64,000 bases of DNA, taken from NCBI RefSeq assembly GCF_000062885.1, contig NC_009142.1, positions 8,049,584-8,113,583 of the forward strand. The letters run 5' to 3'. Both the position numbers and the translations under genes were made by a program. Shown here in pieces: positions 1 through 9,201 of the stretch; the stretch's first letter is position 1; each line of letters starts with the position of its first letter. Origin of the DNA: Saccharopolyspora erythraea NRRL 2338. Lineage in GTDB: Bacteria; Actinomycetota; Actinomycetes; Mycobacteriales; Pseudonocardiaceae. Below the pieces are notes generated by a model. That model made no database searches and was not told the origin of the DNA. It was given only the letters and a program-made list of their open reading frames with translations.

Positions 1-791
1 CCGTAGGCGATTCCGAAGTAGACGAACGCCAGGGCGATGATCCGCGGGTGCGTCAGCGCCTTGCGCAGCGGCCAGTGGTGGCTCGCCTCGGTCTCGCGGC
101 GCTCGGCCTCCAGCCGCTCGGTCAGCCACCGGCGCTCCTCCGGCTCGAGCCACTTCGCCTGGTCGGGGCGGTCGGTCAGGTAGAACCAGGTGGCCACGGC
201 CAGCAGCATCGCCGGGACGCCCTCGACCACGAACATGAACCGCCAGCCCGACAGCCCGAAGACCCCTTCGCCGCTGCTGATCAGGACGCTGGAGACGGTC
301 GCGCCGATGGCGCTGGAGACCGGCACCGCCGCCATGAACAGCGCCACCGCCTTCGCGCGCTGCGCGGCCGGGAACCAGTAGGTCAGGTACAGGATGATGC
401 CGGGGAAGAAGCCCGCCTCGGCCACGCCGAGCAGGAAGCGCAGCACCACCAGCGTCGTCGCGTTCGGCACGAACGCCATCGCGGTGGCCACCACGCCCCA
501 CGAGATCATGATCCTGGCCAGCCACTTGCGGGCGCCGAAGCGGTGCAGCGCGAGGTTGCTGGGCACCTCCAGCACGAGGTAGCCGAGGAAGAAGATCCCC
601 GAGGCGAACCCGAACACGGTGGCCGTGAGCTCGAGCTCCTCGTTCATCCCGTTCGGGCCGGCGAAGCCGATGTTGACCCGGTCCAGGTAGTTGACGAAGT
701 AGAGCAGGCAGAGGAAGGGCATGAGCCGGACCGCGACCTTGCGGACCACGCGGTTCTCCAGCCCGGGTGCGGCGGCTTCGGCGCTGTTCAC
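1..791 (-). CDS. MFS transporter, ACS (anion:cation symporter)-like, partial
   Basis: This is the N-terminal 263 residues of an inner-membrane secondary transporter; the rest lies beyond the left edge. The visible part has about six hydrophobic helices. The loop after helix 1 reads YLDRVNIGFA and a cytoplasmic stretch reads RAKAVALFMAA, both typical of the ACS branch that takes up organic acids such as tartrate, phthalate or sugar acids. The GTG start is chosen because an in-frame TAG lies four codons upstream and AGGAC sits about 7 nt before it. It is divergent from the SDR gene. Substrate cannot be told from the sequence. Confidence 0.85.
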   Translation of the reverse strand, partial: MNSAEAAAPGLENRVVRKVAVRLMPFLCLLYFVNYLDRVNIGFAGPNGMNEELELTATVFGFASGIFFLGYLVLEVPSNLALHRFGARKWLARIMISWGVVATAMAFVPNATTLVVLRFLLGVAEAGFFPGIILYLTYWFPAAQRAKAVALFMAAVPVSSAIGATVSSVLISSGEGVFGLSGWRFMFVVEGVPAMLLAVATWFYLTDRPDQAKWLEPEERRWLTERLEAERRETEASHHWPLRKALTHPRIIALAFVYFGIAY

Positions 792-880
792 CGGGCAGTC
801 CTAAGCCGACGCACCCGCCGCAGTCAAGACCGCGACCGCCTGGTGGGACGGCCGGTCGAGGGGCGCCGGAACGGCCCGAC

Positions 881-886
881 TACCGT
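881..886 (+). promoter_or_regulatory. -10-like TACCGT, leaderless start of the SDR gene
   Basis: TACCGT fits TANNNT and lies 7 nt before the ATG at 894. No Shine-Dalgarno sequence is present, so transcription probably starts at the ATG. Confidence 0.4.
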
Positions 887-893
887 TCTGGGT

Positions 894-1577
894 ATGCCCG
901 AACGACCGATTGCCCTGGTCACCGGTGCCTCACGTGGCATCGGTGCCGCCGTGGCCCGCTCGCTGGCCGACACGCACGACCTGCTGTTGGGCGGCCGCGA
1001 CACCACCGCTCTGGAGAAAGTCACCGCCGACATCCCCGGCGCCCGCCCCTGGCCCGTCGAGCTCACCGACCACGAGTCGGTGGCCGCCGCCGTCGCCGAG
1101 ATCGACCGCCTGGACGTGCTCGTGCACAGCGCCGGGCTGGTCGAGCTGGCGCCGGTCGCCGACGCGCCGCCGGACTCGTGGCGCCGCACCTTCGAGCTCA
1201 ACCTCTTCGCGGTCACCGAGCTGACCCGCCTGCTGCTGCCCGCGCTCCGCGCGGCGAAGGGGCACGTAGTGCTGGTCAACTCCGGCGCGGGCCTGTCGGC
1301 CAAGCCGAACTGGGGCTCCTACGCGGCCAGCAAGTTCGCGCTGCGCGCGTTCGCCGACGTGCTGCGCGCGGAGGAAGCGGCCAGCGGAGTCCGCGTGACC
1401 TCGGTGTTCCCCGGCCGGACCGCCACCGAGATGCAGCGCGGGGTGCGCGCCGCCGAGGGCGGCGAGTTCGAGCCGGAGAACTACCTGCGCCCGGAGTCGG
1501 TGGCCGAGCCGATCGTCTCCGCCGTGCGGTCCTCCCGCGACGCGCACATGACCGAGCTGGTCATCCGCCCGGCCTGA
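894..1577 (+). CDS. SDR family NAD(P)-dependent oxidoreductase
   Basis: Short-chain dehydrogenase of 227 aa, a normal length for a classical SDR. Visible motifs are the cofactor-binding TGASRGIG (residues 10-17), HSAG (78-81), and the catalytic tetrad N103, S130, Y143 and K147 (YAASK). R35 after the second strand suggests a preference for NADP(H). The ATG is preferred because the reading frame upstream is antisense to the MFS gene and a TANNNT box sits 7 nt before it. It stands alone, divergent from the transporter. The substrate is unknown. Its stop codon abuts the first copy of the dispersed repeat. Confidence 0.85.
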   Translation: MPERPIALVTGASRGIGAAVARSLADTHDLLLGGRDTTALEKVTADIPGARPWPVELTDHESVAAAVAEIDRLDVLVHSAGLVELAPVADAPPDSWRRTFELNLFAVTELTRLLLPALRAAKGHVVLVNSGAGLSAKPNWGSYAASKFALRAFADVLRAEEAASGVRVTSVFPGRTATEMQRGVRAAEGGEFEPENYLRPESVAEPIVSAVRSSRDAHMTELVIRPA

Positions 1578-1781
1578 GAGCCTGTTTCCGGTCTTTGAAG
1601 CGGCCGCTTGGCCCACTCTCGCAACCGGCACCGCCGCGGGTTCGCAGGCGTTCTCCGGCGAGGACAGCTTTTTCGCGGCGTATGGGTGATACGTGAGAAG
1701 AAGATCCCGGAGCCCCGAGGGCGCCTGAGGTTCCGCCACGCGAGGTGAGCCCGAAGACAGCTCTGAACACGCCATCCCTCC
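1578..1781. repeat. Dispersed structured repeat, copy 1
   Basis: One of three related intergenic sequences (also 3426-3610 and 11858-12045). All share a GAGGACAGC core, a GATCCCGGAG core and TGAGGTTCCGCCA, in the same order. Here the main stem is CAGGCG (1645-1650) with CGCCTG (1722-1727), and CTCCGG (1653-1658) with CCGGAG (1707-1712). A 12-bp palindrome lies at 1598-1609. It fills the gap between the convergent SDR and amidohydrolase genes. This is the most diverged copy. Confidence 0.7.
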
Positions 1782-1817
1782 GGGCGGCCGGTGCGGCCAC
1801 CCGGAGGAGCCGGGCGG

Positions 1818-3158
1818 TCAGCCCCTGACGTGGGCGGCGGCGGTGCGGGCCGCGGCCTGGACGCGCCTGCGGTCGACGCGGGTGGGTTCCCGGTCGTGCA
1901 GGACCTCCTCGCCCGCGACCCAGACGTCGCGCACGCAGCGCGAACCCGCCGCCCACACCACGTTGGCCAGCACCTGGTCGTCCGGGGCGTCCAGGCCGGT
2001 GGCGAACGCCGGGTTGTCGACGTCCAGGTGCACGACGTCGGCCCAGCGGCCGGGCTCCAGCGCGCCGATGTCGTCGCGGTGCATCGCGTCGGCGCCGCCG
2101 CGGGTGGCGGCCAGCAGCGCCGCGTCCGCGCTCAGCGCGGTGGCCTCGCCGGTGACGGTGCGCGCGAACAGGCCCGCGAGCTGGACCTCCTCCCACAGGT
2201 CGAGGTCGTCGTTGGCCGACGGACCGTCGGTTCCCAGGCCGACCGCGACCCCCGCGGCCAGCAGGTCGACCAGCCGCGCCGTGCCGGAGGCGAGCTTGGC
2301 GTTGGAGCCGGGGCAGTGCGCGACCCCGACGCCGCGCCGCGCGAACAGCGCGATGTCGTCGTCGCTGAGGTGCACACCGTGCGCGGCGAGCACCCGCCCG
2401 CCCAGCAGCCCGACCTTCTCCAGCAGCGCGGGCACCGAACCGAACTCCTCGCGCTGGGCGACGTCCTCCTGCAGGGTCTCCGCGACGTGGGTGTGCACCA
2501 GCGCGCCGCGCTGCCGCGCCGCCCCGCCGATGGTCTCCAGCGCCTCCGGCGGCAGCGTGTAGGCCGAGTGCGGGCCGTAGGCGAGCTCGACCCGCTCGCC
2601 GGAGCCGAAGCGCAGCCCGTCGGCGTCGATCCAGCCGCTGATCCCGTCGACCATGCCCTGCCAGGTGCCGAAGGCGCTCAGCGCGGGCGTGTCGATCACG
2701 GCGGAGGCCAGCACCACCCGCGAGCCGACGGCGAGCACGCCCTCGACGACCGACTCACCGCCGAAGTACATCTCCGCGCTGGTGGTCACGCCCGCGCGCA
2801 GCATCTCCACGCAGCCCAGCTCCATGCCCGCCCGGATGTCGGCGGGCCGCAGCCGCGACTCGGCGGGCCAGATCACGTCCTGCAGCCACGGCAGCAGCGG
2901 GAGGTCCGCGCCCATGCCGCGCAGCAGGGTCATCGGGCTGTGGGCGTGGGAGTTGACCAGTCCGGGCAGCAGGATTCCGCTGCACTCCCGGACCAGGGCG
3001 TCCGCGGGCCGAGCCGGTGCGTCGACGCGCGGACCGCAGTAGAGGATTCGACCTTCCGCGTCGACGTCCACCACCGCGTCCCGGATGATCGAGCAGTTCG
3101 GGTCGCAGGGCAGCGCCATCGGCGCGTGGAGGCGTAGTGCGATCGGCATGGCCCGCAT
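1818..3158 (-). CDS. Amidohydrolase, TRZ/ATZ/MtaD-like deaminase
   Basis: Metal-dependent amidohydrolase of 446 aa, resembling 5-methylthioadenosine/S-adenosylhomocysteine deaminases and chlorohydrolases. Metal and catalytic residues are visible: H71 and H73 (NSHAHS), H224 (VHTHVAE), H260 (AAHGVH) and D311 (GLGTDGPSAND). The family releases ammonia from purine-like or triazine-like substrates; the actual substrate is not determined. The start could instead be the ATG at 3149. It begins 10 nt after the stop of a 39-aa membrane ORF, so the two are probably cotranscribed. Downstream lies copy 1 of the structured repeat. Confidence 0.85.
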   Translation of the reverse strand: MRAMPIALRLHAPMALPCDPNCSIIRDAVVDVDAEGRILYCGPRVDAPARPADALVRECSGILLPGLVNSHAHSPMTLLRGMGADLPLLPWLQDVIWPAESRLRPADIRAGMELGCVEMLRAGVTTSAEMYFGGESVVEGVLAVGSRVVLASAVIDTPALSAFGTWQGMVDGISGWIDADGLRFGSGERVELAYGPHSAYTLPPEALETIGGAARQRGALVHTHVAETLQEDVAQREEFGSVPALLEKVGLLGGRVLAAHGVHLSDDDIALFARRGVGVAHCPGSNAKLASGTARLVDLLAAGVAVGLGTDGPSANDDLDLWEEVQLAGLFARTVTGEATALSADAALLAATRGGADAMHRDDIGALEPGRWADVVHLDVDNPAFATGLDAPDDQVLANVVWAAGSRCVRDVWVAGEEVLHDREPTRVDRRRVQAAARTAAAHVRG

Positions 3159-3168
3159 TCTGCCGGAC

Positions 3169-3288
3169 CTACCGGCCGCCGATCGTGCTCATCGAGAGCC
3201 ACATCGCAGCGCCCGCCGCGAGCACGAACGCGACGACGGTGATGAGGACGACGATGTCGGTGACCTTGCCGGGAAGTCGCTGTTCCAT
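3169..3288 (-). CDS. 39-aa single-pass membrane microprotein
   Basis: Small ORF of 39 residues: a charged N-terminus (MEQRLPGK), one hydrophobic helix of about 22 residues (VTDIVVLITVV onward), then a short tail ending TIGGR. GGAGG lies just before the ATG, so the ribosome site is unusually close; a start by leaderless or non-canonical initiation is possible. It lies directly upstream of the amidohydrolase on the same strand. Function unknown. Confidence 0.6.
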   Translation of the reverse strand: MEQRLPGKVTDIVVLITVVAFVLAAGAAMWLSMSTIGGR

Positions 3289-3425
3289 GCCTCCAGCATC
3301 CGCGCCGGGCGGGCCGCCGACCTCGGCTGAAAGGCCCGGTCACCTCGGTCGATCGGCCGCGCGGCCCGGCCTTCCGGCCGACCGCGGGCAGAGCCGCGGG
3401 TCCTGTGGGTCGCCTTGGCGGCCCA

Positions 3426-3610
3426 GGCTCTGTTCCACAAGCGGCGGTGTGGGACTCAGCCTGACCACCCGCGGGTTCTCAGCCGTCTTCTCGCGAGGAC
3501 AGCTTCGACGCCGCGTCCGGACATGCATCAGTCGAAGATCCCGGAGCGAGAAGGCGGCTGAGGTTCCGCCAAGCGCCCCACTGCGCAAGCCACCTCTGAA
3601 ACACGTCCCA
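3426..3610. repeat. Dispersed structured repeat, copy 2
   Basis: The best conserved copy with 11858-12045. Predicted stems: CAGCCG (3480-3485) with CGGCTG (3555-3560), CTTCTCGC (3487-3494) with GCGAGAAG (3546-3553), and the inner CTTCGAC (3503-3509) with GTCGAAG (3531-3537). It ends only a few nucleotides from the stop codon of the response regulator at 3617, so it would form the 3' end of that transcript, read in the minus direction. Confidence 0.75.
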
Positions 3611-3616
3611 GCAGGC

Positions 3617-4279
3617 TCACAGGTCCTCCATGAGGCCGCTGCGCCACGCCCAGGCCGCGGTCTCGACGCGGTTGCGGGCGCCGATCTTGGCCTGCGCGGC
3701 GGCGAGGTGGGTCTTCACCGTGGACAGGGACATGAACAGCTCCCGGCCGATCTCGGTGTTGGTCAGCCCCTTGGCCGTCGCGCGCACGACCTGCAGCTCG
3801 CGCTCGGTGAGCTCCTCCTTCGGCGGCGCGACCGCCGAGCGAACCCTCTCCCGCGACTGCGAGAAGTGCTTGAGCAGCCGGACCGTGATCTGCGGCGAGA
3901 CCAGCGCGTCACCGCGCACCGCGGCCTGGATCGCCTCGATGAGCAGCGCCGGCCCGGCGTCCTTGAGCAGGAAACCGCTGGCGCCGTTGGCCAGCGCGGC
4001 GTCCACGTACTCGTCGAGGTCGAAGGTGGTGACCACGACGACCTTGACCGGGTCGGTCACTCCGGGGCCGGCGAGCCGCTTGGTCGCCTCCAGCCCGTCG
4101 ATGCCGGGCATCCGGATGTCCATCAGGCACACGTCGGGCCGCTTCTCGCGCGCCACGCGAACCGCGTCGACACCGTTGGCGACATCGCCGACGACCTCGA
4201 TGGTCCCCTGGGACTCCAGGATCATCCGGAAACCCGCCCGCACCATCTCCTGATCGTCCGCGATCAGCACCCGGATCAT
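3617..4279 (-). CDS. NarL/LuxR-family response regulator
   Basis: Response regulator of 220 aa. The receiver domain has the acidic pair (ADDQ), phospho-acceptor D54 (LMDIRMP) and the conserved Lys of FLLKD. The C-terminal LuxR helix-turn-helix begins at LTERELQVV and includes STVKTHLAAA. Its ATG overlaps the kinase stop (ATGA), so the pair is translationally coupled. It probably acts on the adjacent ABC exporter operon, where a 16-bp motif is found (6092 and again 10276). No terminator other than repeat copy 2 is seen behind it. Confidence 0.93.
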   Translation of the reverse strand: MIRVLIADDQEMVRAGFRMILESQGTIEVVGDVANGVDAVRVAREKRPDVCLMDIRMPGIDGLEATKRLAGPGVTDPVKVVVVTTFDLDEYVDAALANGASGFLLKDAGPALLIEAIQAAVRGDALVSPQITVRLLKHFSQSRERVRSAVAPPKEELTERELQVVRATAKGLTNTEIGRELFMSLSTVKTHLAAAQAKIGARNRVETAAWAWRSGLMEDL

Positions 4280-6057
4280 GCAGCGCCCTCTTCTTCCTTG
4301 TTCTGCTCGCCCAGCGGGAGCCAGGCCTCGACGCGCCAGCCGACGTGGTCTCCCGGACCGGCGTGGAACCGCCCGCCGAGCAGTTCCACGCGCTCGCGCA
4401 TTCCGACCAGACCGTATCCGCCCGACCCGCCGACCGGGCGGGCGTGCGTGCCGGTGCCGTCGTCGGAGACGCGGGTGTGCAGGTGGGTCTCGTTGGAGGT
4501 GACCGCGACCTCGACGCGGGAGACGTCGAGCGCGTGCTTGCCGCTGTTGGTCAGCGACTCCTGCACGACGCGCAACGCGGACCGCGCCACCTCCAGCGGG
4601 ATCTCGTGCCGGATGTCGACCGACAGGTCGATGCGGGCGGGGTCCGCGCGCTCGGCGCCGTGCCGCTGGGCGCCCTCGACCAGCGCAAGCAGGTCGGCTT
4701 CCAGGTCCGTGGTGGCCTGCTCGGTGGCGCGCGAGGCGCCGGCGGGTTCGGCACCGCGCATGCTGGCCACCAGGCGGCGCATCGCGGTCAGCGCCTCGGT
4801 CCCGCTGTCGGCGATCCGCGCCAGCGCTTCGGTCGCTGCCCGCGGGTTCTTCTCCGACACAAGCTGTGCGGCCTGCGCCTGCACCACGATGCCGGTGACG
4901 TGGTGGGCCACGACGTCGTGCAGCTCGCGGGCCAGCGCCATCCGCTCGGCCTGCTGGGCGCTGCTGACCGCGTTGTGCACGGTCCTGGCACGCTCGTCGT
5001 CGCGGGCCCGGAAGTAGACGCCGGTGCCCACCGACAGCACGAGCAGCAACCCGCCCATGAACATGTAGTTCAGGTAGTCGCCGACCCGGGTCGAGTCGTC
5101 GGAAGGCGTCACGAACAGCGCGAACAAGGCCGCGCCCACCAGCGCGCAGCCATTCCGGACGGCGTTGCGGGGCGGCGCGTAGCGGGTGCTGAAGGCCAGC
5201 AGGATCATCCCCGAAGCGATCGCCGACGGCGAGATCGGACCGAGCAGCCAGGTGTTGGCCCCGGCGCCGGTGATCCACATCGTCAACGCCGTGGTCGCCA
5301 GCGCGACCGCGCCCAGCATCGCCGTCTCCGACGGCCGCAGCGGCGCGAGCACCGCGAGCACGGCCAGCACCGCGCCGCCGAGCGCGACGATCACCGTCGA
5401 CATCACCCCTTGGCCGCTGAGCAGCTCCAGGCACAGGAACGCGAACAGCACGCCCATCACGGGCCACTGCCGGCGCAGCAGGGCCTGAAGCGGGGTGTCG
5501 TCGGAGCGGGGTTTGCGCCCTCGCAGGTACACACCGGTGCCGACGGCGAGGACCAGCTCCACGAACCCGACACCGATCGAGCGCGAGACGTCCTGGCTGG
5601 CGTGGACGTAGGAGGTGCCGGTGCGCGCGAAGAGCGCCGCCAGGCACGACACGACGAGCGCGGTGGTCACCGGGATCGCGTAGCGCTTGCGCCGCAGCCA
5701 GAAGACGTGGACGACCATGGCCAGGCCGGCGATGTTCTCCGTGGGCCGGACGGCCAGCAGGCCGAACGAGTAGGAGTCGGCGTTGAAGTAGTCGATCGCG
5801 ACGGTGCTCGCACCGAGCGCGAAGGCGCCCGCCAGTCCGCAGAACACCGGCCAGCGGCTGGCCAGCACCGCGAGCGCCGCCATCGCGGTGAGCCCGGGGA
5901 GCACGACGGCGTCGCGCTCGGAGCGATCGATCGAGTGCACCATCTCCCCGCACCACGCCAGGCCGATGACCAGCGCGAAGATCCACTGCGCGCGCACGAG
6001 CCCGCACAGCCGGGCCGGCCAGGTCGAAGCGGTGGGGTGCGTGGGGAGCTCGCTCAC
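4276..6057 (-). CDS. Sensor histidine kinase, NarL/DesK type (HisKA_3)
   Basis: Membrane histidine kinase of about 593 aa. The N-terminal 330 residues hold about ten hydrophobic segments with little extracytoplasmic loop, as in kinases that sense membrane or lipid-targeting compounds. The dimerisation helix carries the phospho-His in ARELHDVVAHHV, and the ATPase domain has VVQESLTNSGKHA, DDGTG and GYGLVGMRER. The GTG at 6057 was chosen because TACGGT lies 6 nt upstream (6064-6069), giving a likely leaderless start. It faces the ABC exporter across a short regulatory gap. The many helices fit an intramembrane sensor; the signal is unknown. Confidence 0.9.
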   Translation of the reverse strand: MSELPTHPTASTWPARLCGLVRAQWIFALVIGLAWCGEMVHSIDRSERDAVVLPGLTAMAALAVLASRWPVFCGLAGAFALGASTVAIDYFNADSYSFGLLAVRPTENIAGLAMVVHVFWLRRKRYAIPVTTALVVSCLAALFARTGTSYVHASQDVSRSIGVGFVELVLAVGTGVYLRGRKPRSDDTPLQALLRRQWPVMGVLFAFLCLELLSGQGVMSTVIVALGGAVLAVLAVLAPLRPSETAMLGAVALATTALTMWITGAGANTWLLGPISPSAIASGMILLAFSTRYAPPRNAVRNGCALVGAALFALFVTPSDDSTRVGDYLNYMFMGGLLLVLSVGTGVYFRARDDERARTVHNAVSSAQQAERMALARELHDVVAHHVTGIVVQAQAAQLVSEKNPRAATEALARIADSGTEALTAMRRLVASMRGAEPAGASRATEQATTDLEADLLALVEGAQRHGAERADPARIDLSVDIRHEIPLEVARSALRVVQESLTNSGKHALDVSRVEVAVTSNETHLHTRVSDDGTGTHARPVGGSGGYGLVGMRERVELLGGRFHAGPGDHVGWRVEAWLPLGEQNKEEEGAA

Positions 6058-6091
6058 GGCACGACCGTATAGGGCGCGTGATCGCCACACC

Positions 6092-6107
6092 CTTGGCCGA
6101 TAGGTCC
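6092..6107 (+). promoter_or_regulatory. Candidate regulator site, motif copy 1 (CTTGGCCGATAGGTCC)
   Basis: This 16-mer recurs with one mismatch at 10276-10291, in the same orientation, upstream of the microprotein gene of the same locus. CCGAC and a nearby GAT follow at similar spacing in both. It sits in the gap shared by the kinase and the ABC exporter, and is therefore a good candidate binding site for the response regulator. Confidence 0.5.
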
Positions 6108-6247
6108 GAAACGGCCGACCGATCGGCCGACCGCCCGCGCGCGTGCTCCGGCCCGCTGGTGGAGCCGCCGACCGCCCCTCCGCGGCGAACCTTGTCACCG
6201 ATCGCGCTCGGCGTCGGGCCGCGGCGCAGGGAACCAGGAGGATCACA

Positions 6248-6973
6248 GTGTCAGGTCCAATGGCGTCCGGCCGGCTCGCGGCCGGTCCGGCCACCGGGCG
6301 TCCGGTGCTGACCGGGCGGGGTTTGGTCAAGCGCTACGGCGACCACCGCGCCCTGGCGGGGGTGGACATCGGGATCTCGGCCGGCGAGGTGCTGGCCATC
6401 GTCGGGCCGTCCGGGTCGGGCAAGACGACCCTGCTGCACGTGCTCGCCGGTGTCCTGCGCCCCGACGACGGCGAGGTGGTGCTCGACGGGCACCGCGTCG
6501 ACCGCCTCGGCGAGTCCAAGCGCAGCGAGCTGCGCAGGCGGGAGTTCGGGTTCGTCTTCCAGAACGGCATGCTCGTCGCCGAGCTCACCGCCGAGGAGAA
6601 CACCGCGCTGCCGCTGCTGCTGGCGGGCGCGAACCGGCAGCGGGCGATGGCAGGGGCCCGCGAGTGGCTGGGCAGGCTGGGGCTGGCGGGCATGGAGACC
6701 CGGCGTCCCGGCGAGCTCTCCGGCGGTCAGGCGCAGCGCGTGGCCATCGCGCGGGCGCTCGCCCACCAGCCGAAGGTGATCTTCGCCGACGAGCCGACCG
6801 GTGCGCTGGACACGCGCACCGGCGAGGAGACCATGAGCGCGCTGCTGGGCGCGGCGGCCTCGACCGGCGCGGCCGTGGTGGTCGTGACGCACGACCGGGA
6901 CCTGGCCGCCCGCGCGGGCCGCATCGTCGAGATCCGCGACGGCCGCATCGCCGACGGGGTGGTAGCGGCATGA
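6248..6973 (+). CDS. ABC transporter ATP-binding protein, MacB/LolD type
   Basis: ATPase of 241 aa. Walker A is GPSGSGKTT (53-61), the Q-loop is FVFQNG, the signature is LSGGQAQR and Walker B is VIFADEP, followed by VVVVTHD. The GTG start follows a strong AGGAGG at 6237-6242. Its stop overlaps the permease ATG (ATGA). Together they form an exporter of the MacB/FtsX class, a class linked in Gram-positive bacteria to peptide antibiotic or cell-envelope stress. Control by the divergent two-component system is inferred from position and the motif at 6092. Confidence 0.92.
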   Translation: MSGPMASGRLAAGPATGRPVLTGRGLVKRYGDHRALAGVDIGISAGEVLAIVGPSGSGKTTLLHVLAGVLRPDDGEVVLDGHRVDRLGESKRSELRRREFGFVFQNGMLVAELTAEENTALPLLLAGANRQRAMAGAREWLGRLGLAGMETRRPGELSGGQAQRVAIARALAHQPKVIFADEPTGALDTRTGEETMSALLGAAASTGAAVVVVTHDRDLAARAGRIVEIRDGRIADGVVAA

Positions 6974-9198
6974 ATCCCGTGCAGTTGGCGCTGCGCGTTC
7001 TGCGGGGCGACTCCCGCTCCCGGCTGTCGGCGGTCCTCACGGCGCTGGGCGTCGCGGTCGGCACCGCGCTGGTCGTGCTGCTTTCGAGCCTGCCCGGCGC
7101 CGTCGACGCCCGCGGGGAGCGCTCGCAGTGGCAGTACTCCGAGCACGCCGAGCCCACCGGGACCGCGCTGTCGAGCGCGGACTTCGTGCGGGGCGAGCAG
7201 ATCACCCGGCTCGACGTCTCCGGAGACCCGCGAGTTCCGGCGGACGCGCCGCGCCTTCCCGCGCCGGGGCAGGTCCTGCTCTCGCCGCGCCTGGCCGAGC
7301 TGACCAGGACGATGCCGCCGGGCGAGCTCGCCGACCGCTTCCCCGGTGAGGTCGCCGGCACGATCGGCCCCGAGCACCTGCGCTACCCGGAACAGCTCGT
7401 CGCGGTGGTCGCGCACCCGCCGGGCGCGCTGGACGCGACCGCCGCCGGCCACGAGGGCGGCTGGGCCGCCGGGCAGGCCGGCACGCAGGACTTCCTGCTG
7501 AAGTTCCTGGCGTGGGTCGGGATCGCGCTGCTGGCGGCGCCGAGCCTGGTGCTGGTCGCCTCGGCGTCGCGGCTGACGGCCGCCCGGCGCGAACGGCGCC
7601 TGGCCGCACTGCGGCTAGCCGGTGCGACGCCGGGCCAGGTCGTGGCCACCGTCGCCGCCGAGACCGGGTTCGCCGCCGTGGCGGGCACCGCGGGCGGGCT
7701 GCTGCTCGGCTGGCCGCTGCGGATGCTCGTGATGCACGTGCCGTGGGGCGGCGGCACCTGGCTCGCCTCGGACTTCACGCCGTCGTCGGCCACCGTCCTC
7801 GGCGTGGCCGCCGGGATTCCCGCGCTGGTCGTGCTCGCGGCGGTGCTCGGACTCCGCCGGGTGGTGCGCGCACCGGTCGGGGCGGCGATGGAGCACTCGA
7901 AGAAGGCGCCGAAGGCGTGGCGGCTGGTGGCCATCGCCGCGGCGGCCGCGTTCTTCGTCTTCGGTCTCGCGTTCGCGCAGCAGACCGGCAACATCGCCGT
8001 GCTGCTCGCCTCGCTCGTGGTCATCGTCCTGTCGGCGTCGGTCGTCGGACCGTGGCTGACCGCCGTGCTGGGGACGCTGTTCTCGAAGCTGTGGCGGCGG
8101 CCGTCGACGCTGCTGGCCGGACGCCGGCTGCGCAACGACCCGAAGGCCGCCTACCGCTCGGCGTCGGGCGTCGTGCTCGCCGTGTTCGTCGGCTCGATGG
8201 CGCTGACGCTGCTGCCCGGCTTCGAGTCGCAGGCCGGCGGCGGCCGGTCGTTCAAGGACTCCGTGCTGTACCTGAACGTGCCCGCCGCCCAGGCCGCCGA
8301 GCAGCGGCGACTCATCGCCGAACAGCTCGCGCGCGGCGGCACTGAGGCGACGGTGGCCACGGCAGGCCGGGTCGTCGTGGAGACGCCCGGGAACTCGTAC
8401 TCCGGCCTGGTCATCGGCTGCGCCGAAGCGGCCGAGGTGACCCGCATGGCCGTGGGGGCGTGCGCCGGTCCGCCGAGCGTGCGCGCCGATCCGGCGCTGA
8501 ACCTGCAGGCGGTCGGGCTGCGGGTGGTGCCCACCGGCGGCTACGGCGAGTCGAACGGCTCGGAAGGCGGAGTGCCGGTGCCGCCCGGCACTCCGGTGCG
8601 CCCGCTCGGGGGTCAGGACCCCGATCTCGTCGACTCGGTGCTGGTCGACCCGAGCCTGGTGCCCGGCGTGCTGGCCACCGGGGAGACCACGGTCGCGGTC
8701 GCTCCGCGCAACGACGCCGACCGCGAGGAGGTGCGCACCGCGATGGCGCTGGCCGCACCCGGTGCCGTCGTCCAGAGCCGCGAGCTTGTGCTGGCCGATC
8801 AGCAGACGATCCTCGGCGACCTGCGCCGGATCACCGCGATCGGCCTGGTCATCGCGTCCGTGCTGGCGGGGTGCAGTGCCGCGATCACGGCCGCCTCGTC
8901 GGTGGTCGACCGTCGCAGGACCTTCGGCGCGCTGATCGCTGCCGGTACGCCCCGGCGGGTGCTGGCGCGGGCGCTGCGCACCGAGGCCGCGCTGCCCGCG
9001 CTGGTGGCGACGCTCGGTGCGGGTGCCGGTGGTGTCGGGGTCGGTTACGGCCTGCTGAGCCTGTTCAAGATCGACGGGGCGCTAAGTCCCTGGGTGTTCG
9101 CGCCGGTCGCGCTGGGCGTACTGGTCGCGGTCCTGGCGGCGTCGGCGAGCGGCCCGATGCTGCGCCGGGTCGCTTCCGAGCCGTTCGCGGAGGAGTGA
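6970..9198 (+). CDS. FtsX-like ABC transporter permease
   Basis: Permease of 742 aa with two FtsX-like units. The first membrane helix is followed by an extracytoplasmic region, then a three-helix block around residues 180-300, a second N-terminal helix pair after EHSKKAPKAWR, a large extracellular domain and a C-terminal three-helix block. This duplicated 8-10 helix form is common in actinobacterial exporters. It overlaps the ATPase stop and is followed after 3 nt by the DUF418 gene. The substrate is unknown; a lantibiotic-like peptide or lipid would fit the family. Confidence 0.9.
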   Translation: MNPVQLALRVLRGDSRSRLSAVLTALGVAVGTALVVLLSSLPGAVDARGERSQWQYSEHAEPTGTALSSADFVRGEQITRLDVSGDPRVPADAPRLPAPGQVLLSPRLAELTRTMPPGELADRFPGEVAGTIGPEHLRYPEQLVAVVAHPPGALDATAAGHEGGWAAGQAGTQDFLLKFLAWVGIALLAAPSLVLVASASRLTAARRERRLAALRLAGATPGQVVATVAAETGFAAVAGTAGGLLLGWPLRMLVMHVPWGGGTWLASDFTPSSATVLGVAAGIPALVVLAAVLGLRRVVRAPVGAAMEHSKKAPKAWRLVAIAAAAAFFVFGLAFAQQTGNIAVLLASLVVIVLSASVVGPWLTAVLGTLFSKLWRRPSTLLAGRRLRNDPKAAYRSASGVVLAVFVGSMALTLLPGFESQAGGGRSFKDSVLYLNVPAAQAAEQRRLIAEQLARGGTEATVATAGRVVVETPGNSYSGLVIGCAEAAEVTRMAVGACAGPPSVRADPALNLQAVGLRVVPTGGYGESNGSEGGVPVPPGTPVRPLGGQDPDLVDSVLVDPSLVPGVLATGETTVAVAPRNDADREEVRTAMALAAPGAVVQSRELVLADQQTILGDLRRITAIGLVIASVLAGCSAAITAASSVVDRRRTFGALIAAGTPRRVLARALRTEAALPALVATLGAGAGGVGVGYGLLSLFKIDGALSPWVFAPVALGVLVAVLAASASGPMLRRVASEPFAEE

Positions 9199-9201
9199 GC
9201 C

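Noticed and set aside
48-893. Long plus-strand open frame leading into the SDR gene
   Set aside because: It is the complement of the MFS gene. The SDR family begins at 894, which has its own -10-like box.
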